Shown here piece after piece: positions 58,441-64,000 of a DNA stretch of 64,000 nucleotides. Both the position numbers and the translations under genes were made by a program. Location of the stretch: assembly GCF_000220705.2 (NCBI RefSeq), contig NZ_CP023202.1, positions 5,052,501 through 5,116,500 on the forward strand, read 5' to 3'. The notes below the pieces were generated by a model. The model searched no databases. It was given only the letters and a program-made list of their open reading frames with translations, and was not told the origin of the DNA. Position 1 is the first letter of the stretch; each line of letters opens with the position of its first letter. This DNA is from Streptomyces xinghaiensis S187 (GTDB lineage: Bacteria > Actinomycetota > Actinomycetes > Streptomycetales > Streptomycetaceae).

Positions 58441-59286
58441 CTACGGCGCCGTCACATGGTCGATGAGCTCCTCCACCCGCCCGAGCAGTTCCGGCTCCAG
58501 GTCCCGGAAGCTGTGCACGGAGGAGAGGATGCGCTGCCAGGCCGCACCGGTGTTCTCCGGCCAGCCCAGCGCCCGGCAGACGCCCGTCTTCCAGTCCTGG
58601 CCCCGGGGCACCGAGGGCCAGGCGGGGATGCCGGCGGAGGCCGGTTTCACGGCCTCCCAGATGTCGATGAACGGGTGGCCGACGACCAGGACGTGCTCGC
58701 CCGGGGCGCCGTCCGCCATGACCTCCGCCGCGATCCGCGACTCCTTGGTACCGGGCACCAGGTGGTCGACGAGCACCCCGAGCCGCGCGTCCGCCGAGGG
58801 CCCGAACTCCCGTACCACCGCCGGGAGGTCGTCGATGCCCTCCAGATACTCGACCACCACGCCCTCGATGCGCAGATCGTCGCCCCAGACCCGCTCGACG
58901 AGTTCGGCGTCGTGCCGTCCCTCCACGTAGATCCGCCCGGCGCGCGCGACCCGCGCCCGCGCCTCCGGGACGGCGACCGACCCCGAGGCGGTGCGGGCCG
59001 GGCGGCGCGGGGCGGCGGGTGCGGCGGACGCGGGGCGCACCAGCGTGACCGTGCGCCCCTCCAGCAGGAAGCCGCGCGGCTCCATCGGGAACACCCGGTG
59101 CTTGCCGAAGCGGTCCTCCAGGGTCACCACGGGCCCCTGTGCCGTCTTCTCGCAGCGGATCACCGCGCCGCAGAACCCGGTGGCGGCCTCCTCCACGACG
59201 AGACCGGGCTCGGCCGCCACCTCGGGCGCCGGCCGGGTCTTCTTCCACGGCGGGGTCAGATCGGGCCCGTACTGTCTGCTGCGCAT
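58441..59286 (-). CDS. DUF3097-family protein
   Basis: 281 aa, conserved in actinobacteria, function unknown. Starts MRSRQYGPDLTPPWKKTRPA; contains VIRCEKTAQGPVVTLEDRFG, VEGRHDAELVERVWGDDLRI, YLEGIDDLPAVVREFGPSAD and VLVGHPFIDIWEAVKP (VLVVGHPFID). The VEGRHDAELVERV segment and following acidic residues recall a Toprim-like fold, but this is only a resemblance. The ATG at 59286 lies 8 nt after a TATCGT -10 on the minus strand (59295-59300). Confidence 0.85.
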   Translation of the reverse strand: MRSRQYGPDLTPPWKKTRPAPEVAAEPGLVVEEAATGFCGAVIRCEKTAQGPVVTLEDRFGKHRVFPMEPRGFLLEGRTVTLVRPASAAPAAPRRPARTASGSVAVPEARARVARAGRIYVEGRHDAELVERVWGDDLRIEGVVVEYLEGIDDLPAVVREFGPSADARLGVLVDHLVPGTKESRIAAEVMADGAPGEHVLVVGHPFIDIWEAVKPASAGIPAWPSVPRGQDWKTGVCRALGWPENTGAAWQRILSSVHSFRDLEPELLGRVEELIDHVTAP

Positions 59287-59321
59287 GGGCACAGACGATA
59301 CGAACGGCGGGCCGGCGCCGG

Positions 59322-60044
59322 TCACGACACGCCGAACCGCCCCGCCAGCGCGTCGCGTTGGGCCCGTACGAAGCGTGCGTCCACCACCGCTCCGTGACCG
59401 GGCACGTACAGCGCGTCCTCGCCGCCGAGCTCCACCAGCCGGTCCAGCGCGGCCGGCCAGCGCCCGGGCACGGCGTCCGGGCCGGCCTGGGGCTCCCCCG
59501 ACTGCTCCACCAGATCACCGCAGAAGACGACACAGGGGTCGCCCGGCACCAGCACCGCCAGATCATGCGGGGTGTGCCCGGGCCCGACGTTGACGAGCAC
59601 GGCCTCCCGGCCCCCGCCGAGGGCCAGCGTCATCTCGCCGGAGACCGGGTGTCCCGGGCGGACCAGCAGATCGGCGGCCTCGGCCGCGTCCCCGGCGTCC
59701 AGTCCGTGCCGGACGGCGTCGGCGGCCACCGCCTCCCGCCCGGCGCCGAGCAGCCGGTCCAGGCCCACCGCGGCGTACGTCCGGGCGCCGGCGAAGGCCG
59801 CCGCGCCCAGCACATGGTCGAAATGCCCGTGGGTGAATGCGAGATGGGTCACGTCGCGCCCGGCCAGGCGCCGGGCCCAGCGGCGGATGCCGGCCCCCTC
59901 GGCGAGGCTCGCCCCCGCGTCCACGACCAGGGCCGCGTCCGGTCCGTACACCAGTCCCGTCGTGGCGTCCCAGCCCGGCAGACGGCGGCGTGCGACGCCG
60001 CGCGCCAGTTGCTCCCCGTCCGCCTCTTCCCAACCGTGCTCCAT
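59322..60044 (-). CDS. MBL-fold metallo-hydrolase
   Basis: 240 aa. Metal-binding HxHxDH in LAFTHGHFDHVLGAA, further ligands in GPGHTPHDLAVL and FCGDLVEQ, and YVPGHGAVVD near the end: a complete binuclear zinc site. The substrate is unknown (beta-lactamase, glyoxalase II or lactonase-like are all possible). The minus-strand -10 box TAGCGT (60051-60056) ends 6 nt before the ATG, so it is probably leaderless. It ends 35 nt before the DUF3097 start on the same strand. Confidence 0.88.
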   Translation of the reverse strand: MEHGWEEADGEQLARGVARRRLPGWDATTGLVYGPDAALVVDAGASLAEGAGIRRWARRLAGRDVTHLAFTHGHFDHVLGAAAFAGARTYAAVGLDRLLGAGREAVAADAVRHGLDAGDAAEAADLLVRPGHPVSGEMTLALGGGREAVLVNVGPGHTPHDLAVLVPGDPCVVFCGDLVEQSGEPQAGPDAVPGRWPAALDRLVELGGEDALYVPGHGAVVDARFVRAQRDALAGRFGVS

Positions 60045-60130
60045 ACGATGACGCTAGTCGCAGGCGGGTCGCCGTGTCCGCCCGAGGTGCCGTCCACCGG
60101 CCGCGTATCCGCCCCGTAACCGGTCCGGCC

Positions 60131-60161
60131 TTGCCCTTGCCGTACCACACCGCCGTACACT
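60131..60161 (+). promoter_or_regulatory. hrcA promoter
   Basis: TTGCCC (60131-60136) and TACACT (60156-60161) are 19 bp apart, immediately upstream of the CIRCE operator. A bound repressor would lie over the transcription start. Confidence 0.55.
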
Positions 60162-60173
60162 TGGCCGGGGAAA

Positions 60174-60200
60174 CTGGCACTCGCGCGGATCGAGTGCCAG
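60174..60200 (+). promoter_or_regulatory. CIRCE operator (HrcA-binding site)
   Basis: CTGGCACTC-N9-GAGTGCCAG, a perfect inverted repeat matching the CIRCE consensus TTAGCACTC-N9-GAGTGCTAA apart from GC-shifted outer bases. It lies 37 nt before hrcA, indicating HrcA autoregulation and heat induction of hrcA-dnaJ. Confidence 0.93.
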
Positions 60201-60237
60201 AGACCGGACCAGAGGGACCGACTGGGAGGTGAGCGCG

Positions 60238-61254
60238 ATGCTGAGCGAACGCAGACTCGAAGTGCTGCGCGCCATCGTCCAGGACTACGTCGGCACCGAG
60301 GAGCCGGTCGGCTCCAAGGCGCTCACGGAGCGCCACCGCCTCGGCGTGTCGCCCGCCACCGTGCGCAACGACATGGCCGCGCTGGAGGACGAGGGCTTCA
60401 TCGCCCAGCCGCACACCAGTGCCGGTCGCATCCCCACGGACAAGGGCTACCGGCTGTTCGTCGACAAGCTCGCCGGTGTGAAACCGCTCTCCACGGCGGA
60501 GCGCCGGGCCATCCAGAACTTCCTGGACGGCGCCGTCGACCTGGACGACGTGGTGGGGCGCACGGTGCGGCTGCTCGCGCAGCTGACCCGGCAGGTGGCG
60601 GTGGTGCAGTATCCGTCGCTCACCCGCTCGACCGTGCGCCATGTCGAACTGCTGTCCATGGCGCCCGCGCGGCTCATGCTCGTCCTGATCACCGACACCG
60701 GCCGGGTCGAACAGCGCATGGTGGACTGCCCCGCGCCGTTCGGGGAGTCCTCCCTGGCCGATCTGCGGGCCCGCCTCAACAGCGCGGTTTCCGGCCACCG
60801 TTTCGCGGATGTGCCGCGCTTGGTGCAGGATCTTCCGGAGTCCTTCGAGACGGAGGACCGCGGGACGGTCTCCACGGTGCTCGCCACCCTCATGGAGACC
60901 CTCGTCGAGGAGACCGAGGAGCGGCTGATGATCGGCGGTACCGCCAATCTCACCCGTTTCCGCCACGACTTCCCGCTGACCATCCGGCCCGTGCTGGAGG
61001 CGCTGGAGGAGCAGGTCGTGCTGCTGAAGCTGCTCGGCGCCTCCGAGGAGCCCGGGATGACGGTGCGCATCGGGCACGAGAACGCCCATGAGGGCCTGAC
61101 ATCCACCTCCGTCGTCGCCGTCGGCTACGGTTCGGGCGACGAGGCGGTGGCGAAACTCGGCGTGGTCGGACCGACCCGCATGGATTACCCCGGAACGATG
61201 GGAGCGGTACGCGCAGTGGCACGTTACGTCGGACAGATCCTGGCGGAGTCGTAA
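60238..61254 (+). CDS. hrcA: Heat-inducible transcription repressor HrcA
   Basis: Represses class I heat-shock genes by binding CIRCE and needs GroEL for activity. 338 aa. The winged-helix N-terminus LSERRLEVLRAIVQDYVGTE and SKALTERHRLGVSPATVRNDM is followed by the GAF-like dimer domain ending GPTRMDYPGTMGAVRAVARY. The ATG at 60238 has GGAGG 8 nt upstream; GTG 60229 falls inside that site. The stop is directly followed by the dnaJ GTG, so the two are coupled. Confidence 0.96.
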   Translation: MLSERRLEVLRAIVQDYVGTEEPVGSKALTERHRLGVSPATVRNDMAALEDEGFIAQPHTSAGRIPTDKGYRLFVDKLAGVKPLSTAERRAIQNFLDGAVDLDDVVGRTVRLLAQLTRQVAVVQYPSLTRSTVRHVELLSMAPARLMLVLITDTGRVEQRMVDCPAPFGESSLADLRARLNSAVSGHRFADVPRLVQDLPESFETEDRGTVSTVLATLMETLVEETEERLMIGGTANLTRFRHDFPLTIRPVLEALEEQVVLLKLLGASEEPGMTVRIGHENAHEGLTSTSVVAVGYGSGDEAVAKLGVVGPTRMDYPGTMGAVRAVARYVGQILAES

Positions 61255-62391
61255 GTGGCCACCGACTACTACGCCGTACTGGGCGTGAGCCGGGACGCTG
61301 GACAGGACGAGATCAAGAAGGCGTTCCGCCGTCTCGCACGCGAGCTGCACCCGGACGTCAATCCGGACCCCAAGACGCAGGAGCGGTTCAAGGAGATCAA
61401 CGCCGCCTACGAGGTGCTGTCGGACCCGCAGAAGAAGCAGGTCTACGACCTCGGCGGGGACCCGATGTCGGGCGCCGGCGGCGGCGCGGGCCCCGGCTTC
61501 GGCGGGGCCGGCTTCGGCAACTTCTCCGACATCATGGACGCGTTCTTCGGCACCGCCTCGCAGCGCGGCCCGAGATCCCGCACCCGGCGCGGCCAGGACG
61601 CGATGATCCGGCTCGAAGTCGAGCTGGACGAGGCCGCGTTCGGCACCACCAAGGACATCCAGGTCGACACGGCCGTCGTCTGCAACACCTGCAGCGGCGA
61701 GGGTGCCGCCCCCGGCACCTCCGCCCAGACCTGCGACATGTGCCGCGGCCGCGGTGAGGTCTCCCAGGTGACGCGGTCCTTCCTGGGCCAGGTCATGACC
61801 TCCCGCCCCTGCCCGCAGTGCCAGGGCTTCGGCACCATCGTGCCGACCCCGTGCCCGGAGTGCGCCGGTGACGGCCGCATCCGCTCGCGGCGCACGCTGA
61901 CCGTCAAGATCCCGGCGGGTGTGGACAACGGCACCCGGATCCAGCTCGCCGGCGAGGGCGAGGTCGGCCCCGGCGGCGGCCCGCCCGGTGATCTCTACGT
62001 CGAGATCCACGAGGTGCCGCACCCGGTCTTCCAGCGGCGCGGCGACGATCTGCACTGCACGGTCACCATCCCGATGACGGCGGCGGCCCTCGGCACCCAG
62101 TGCCCGCTGGAGACGCTGGACGGCATGGAGGAGGTCGACATCCGGCCCGGCACCCAGTCCGGCCAGTCGATCCCGCTCCACCAGCGCGGCATCACGCATC
62201 TCCGCGGTGGCGGGCGCGGCGACCTGATCGTCCACGTCGAGGTGCAGACGCCGACCAAGCTCGACCCTCAGCAGGAGGACCTGCTCCGGCAGCTCGCCAA
62301 GCTCCGCGGCGAGGAGCGCCCGGCCGGCCACTTCCAGCCCGGCCAGCAGGGTCTCTTCTCCCGGCTGAAGGACGCCTTCAACGGCCGCTGA
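61255..62391 (+). CDS. dnaJ: Chaperone DnaJ (second actinobacterial paralogue type, DnaJ2)
   Basis: Hsp40 co-chaperone that stimulates DnaK ATPase. 378 aa. J domain with HPD in ARELHPDVNPDPKT, a short Gly/Phe linker (GAGGGAGPGFGGAGFGNF), four zinc-finger repeats CNTCSGEG, CDMCRGRG, CPQCQGFG and CPECAGDG, then the substrate-binding C-terminal domain. The GTG start immediately follows the hrcA TAA. Location beside hrcA, not in a dnaK operon, marks it as the dnaJ2-type copy. Confidence 0.94.
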   Translation: MATDYYAVLGVSRDAGQDEIKKAFRRLARELHPDVNPDPKTQERFKEINAAYEVLSDPQKKQVYDLGGDPMSGAGGGAGPGFGGAGFGNFSDIMDAFFGTASQRGPRSRTRRGQDAMIRLEVELDEAAFGTTKDIQVDTAVVCNTCSGEGAAPGTSAQTCDMCRGRGEVSQVTRSFLGQVMTSRPCPQCQGFGTIVPTPCPECAGDGRIRSRRTLTVKIPAGVDNGTRIQLAGEGEVGPGGGPPGDLYVEIHEVPHPVFQRRGDDLHCTVTIPMTAAALGTQCPLETLDGMEEVDIRPGTQSGQSIPLHQRGITHLRGGGRGDLIVHVEVQTPTKLDPQQEDLLRQLAKLRGEERPAGHFQPGQQGLFSRLKDAFNGR

Positions 62392-62427
62392 GCCGCTCGG
62401 CCCCGACGCCTTCCGACGTGCACGGAC

Positions 62428-62455
62428 CGGCCCCGGTGGATTCCCGCCGGGGCCG
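62428..62455 (+). terminator. Hairpin after dnaJ
   Basis: CGGCCCCGG (62428-62436) pairs with CCGGGGCCG (62447-62455), 37 nt after the dnaJ stop. Confidence 0.65.
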
Positions 62456-62533
62456 CGCCGTGCGCCGTCGGCCCGCCGGAAAGAACAGCGGGAAGGGTCC
62501 GCCCGCACAGTGCTCCGTGACACCATGTGCCAC

Positions 62534-63721
62534 ATGGCTGCAGCAACGGGGAGCGTCCCCGCGGTGACGGACCTCTTCCGGTATCCCATCGTCCAGGCGC
62601 CCATGGCGGGCGGGGCCTCCCGCCCGGAGCTGGCCGCCGCCGTGTGCCGGGCCGGCGGGCTCGGCTTCCTCGCGGCCGGCCTCAAGACACCCGAGGCCAT
62701 GTACCAGGAGATCCGGGTGGCGCGCGGGCTGACCGACCGCCCCTTCGGAGTCAACCTCTTCCTGCCGCAGCGGCCCGTCGCCGACGCCGCCGCGGTCGCC
62801 GTCTACCGCGAGCAGCTCGCCGGGGAGTCCTCCTGGTACGCCGCCCCGCTCGGCGACACGGACACCGGCGGCGGCGAGGACGACGGCGACGACGGCTACG
62901 AGGGCAAGCTCGCCGTCCTCACCGAAACCCCGGTGGCCATGGTCTCCTTCACCTTCGGCTGCCCCGACGCCGGCGTGCTCCGGGCCCTCGCCCGCGCGGG
63001 CACCGTCACCGTCGTCACCGTCACCTCCGTGGCCGAGGCGCGGACGGCCGAGGCGGCCGGCGCCGCGGCGGTGTGCGTGCAGGGCGTCGAGGCGGGCGGG
63101 CACCGGGGGACGCACCGGGACGATCCCTACGCCGACCGGGGCTCACCCGGACTCGGGCTGCTGACGCTGCTCGCCCAGGTCCGCGAGGCCGTGGACCTTC
63201 CGCTGATCGCCGCCGGCGGGCTGATGCGGGGTGCGCAGATCGCCGCCGTGCTGACGGCCGGAGCGGTCGCCGCCCAGCTCGGCACGGCCTTCCTCGTCTG
63301 CCCGGAGTCGGGCGCCGACCCCCTCCACAAGCGGGCGCTGACCGACCCGCTCTTCCCGCACACCGAACTGACCCGGGCCTTCACGGGGCGCCCGGCGCGC
63401 GGGCTCGTCAACCGCTTCCTGCGGGAGCACGGCCCGTACGCCCCGGCCGCGTATCCGCAGGTGCACCGGATGACCGCCGGGCTGCGTCGGGCGGCGGCCC
63501 GCGCGGGCGACCCGCAGGGCATGGCGCTCTGGGCCGGCCAGGGGCACCGGATGGCGCGGACGCTCTCCGCGGAGCGGCTGGTACGGACCCTGGCCGCCGA
63601 ACTGGACGAGGCCCGCGCGGCCCTCCTGGCCGGCCCGGGTGGCACAGCTGCCGCGGCGGCCGGAACGGCGAACGCGGCGGGCCCGCCGGCCGCATCACCG
63701 CAGAAAGGGGAGCCCGCATGA
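62534..63721 (+). CDS. Nitronate monooxygenase-family FMN protein
   Basis: 395 aa from ATG 62534. TIM-barrel flavoprotein of the 2-nitropropane dioxygenase family: YPIVQAPMAGGASRPELAAA, VCVQGVEAGGHRGTH with the catalytic His region, PLIAAGGLMRGAQIAAVLTA, LGTAFLVCPESGA. The true substrate is uncertain (alkyl nitronates or propionate-3-nitronate in the family). Start choice is uncertain: GTG 62510, ATG 62525 and GTG 62561 are also in frame. It overlaps rsmE by 4 nt (ATGA). Confidence 0.85.
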   Translation: MAAATGSVPAVTDLFRYPIVQAPMAGGASRPELAAAVCRAGGLGFLAAGLKTPEAMYQEIRVARGLTDRPFGVNLFLPQRPVADAAAVAVYREQLAGESSWYAAPLGDTDTGGGEDDGDDGYEGKLAVLTETPVAMVSFTFGCPDAGVLRALARAGTVTVVTVTSVAEARTAEAAGAAAVCVQGVEAGGHRGTHRDDPYADRGSPGLGLLTLLAQVREAVDLPLIAAGGLMRGAQIAAVLTAGAVAAQLGTAFLVCPESGADPLHKRALTDPLFPHTELTRAFTGRPARGLVNRFLREHGPYAPAAYPQVHRMTAGLRRAAARAGDPQGMALWAGQGHRMARTLSAERLVRTLAAELDEARAALLAGPGGTAAAAAGTANAAGPPAASPQKGEPA

Positions 63722-64000
63722 CGGCCCCGGTGTTCCTGACCGGCCCCGAGCGCCCGCCGGTCCCCGGCCGGTTCGTCCTCGACGGGCCCGAGGGGCGGCA
63801 CGCCGTCTCCGTGCGGCGGCTGCGCGCGGGCGAGGAGATCGTGCTGACGGACGGCCGGGGGACCGGCGGATACGGCACGGTGGCGGCCGTCGAGGGCAAG
63901 GACCGCCTGGAGGCCGACATCACCGAGGTCCGCCACGAGCCGGAACCCAGCCCCCGGATCACCGTCGTCCAGGCGCTTCCCAAGGGCGACCGCGGCGAAC
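63718..64000 (+). CDS. rsmE: 16S rRNA m3U1498 methyltransferase, 5' part
   Basis: Methylates U1498 of 16S rRNA using SAM. Only the first 94 codons lie in the window. The N-terminal PUA-like domain has GRFVLDGPEGRHAVSVRRLR and EEIVLTDGRGTGGYGTVA, and the beginning of the SPOUT domain reads ITVVQALPKGDRGE. The ATG overlaps the preceding stop as ATGA, implying coupling. The catalytic C-terminus lies beyond the window. Confidence 0.9.
   Translation, partial: MTAPVFLTGPERPPVPGRFVLDGPEGRHAVSVRRLRAGEEIVLTDGRGTGGYGTVAAVEGKDRLEADITEVRHEPEPSPRITVVQALPKGDRGE

Noticed and set aside
59563..62754. 1063-codon minus-strand frame across hrcA and dnaJ
   Set aside because: Shadow frame. hrcA and dnaJ have clear motifs, a CIRCE element and proper ribosome-binding sites on the plus strand.

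Overview
This is a very GC-rich stretch of actinobacterial chromosome whose genes, codon use (third positions almost always G or C), GTG starts, TANNNT -10 boxes placed 6-8 nt before start codons, and gene order (valS-folC-ndk-mreBCD-pbp2-rodA ... rne-rplU-rpmA-obg ... proBA ... nadD-rsfS ... leuS ... comEA-comEC-holA-rpsT-lepA ... hrcA-dnaJ) match the core of a Streptomyces or very close relative. It is mostly housekeeping DNA. There is no prophage, CRISPR array, secondary-metabolite cluster or intact IS.

Layout. 1-4.2 kb: 3' part of valS, folC, a small DUF4233 membrane protein, ndk. 4.4-10.7 kb: the elongation/sporulation wall cluster mreB, mreC, mreD, PBP2 and rodA. 10.8-20.9 kb: a B12-binding radical SAM protein and its linked DUF2344 partner, a giant RNase E/G, ribosomal proteins L21 and L27, and the GTPase Obg. 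21-24.3 kb: a UDP-glucose 4-epimerase-like gene converging on a polytopic CDP-glycerol glycerophosphotransferase-like gene, sharing a 20-bp bidirectional terminator. 24.7-32.1 kb: proB, an unknown gene, proA, two related membrane proteins, an M48 peptidase, a 54-aa membrane peptide and nadD. 32.2-35.3 kb: an LCP-like protein with degenerate motifs, rsfS and a histidine phosphatase. 35.4-38.1 kb: two identical tRNA-Ala(GGC) genes bracketing two tiny zinc-finger-like genes, a GT87-type glycosyltransferase and a 222-bp MITE-like repeat. 38.1-41.2 kb: a NuoF-like flavoprotein and a ferric-reductase-like heme membrane protein. 41.3-46.6 kb: a leucine leader peptide with attenuator ahead of leuS, a coiled-coil membrane protein, and DegV. 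46.9-54.9 kb: comEA, comEC, holA, rpsT and lepA. 55.1-64 kb: a long-chain acyl-CoA ligase, hemW, DUF3097, an MBL hydrolase, the CIRCE-controlled hrcA-dnaJ pair, a nitronate monooxygenase and the 5' end of rsmE.

Most notable: (1) no in-frame stop separates comEC from holA, giving one 1419-codon open frame running antisense through an intervening minus-strand gene; (2) a 12-codon leader peptide with three consecutive Leu codons and a rho-independent-type terminator precedes leuS; (3) three genes have lost a conventional start where a start is expected (CTG, CTG and ATA), the ATA case being explained by one G-to-A change in an ATGA stop/start overlap; (4) a MITE-like element with perfect 18-bp terminal inverted repeats; (5) a ferric-reductase-like/NuoF-like electron-transfer pair lacking one canonical cluster cysteine; (6) about a dozen probable leaderless transcripts. 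Family names come from motif recognition and memory; no database search was run.
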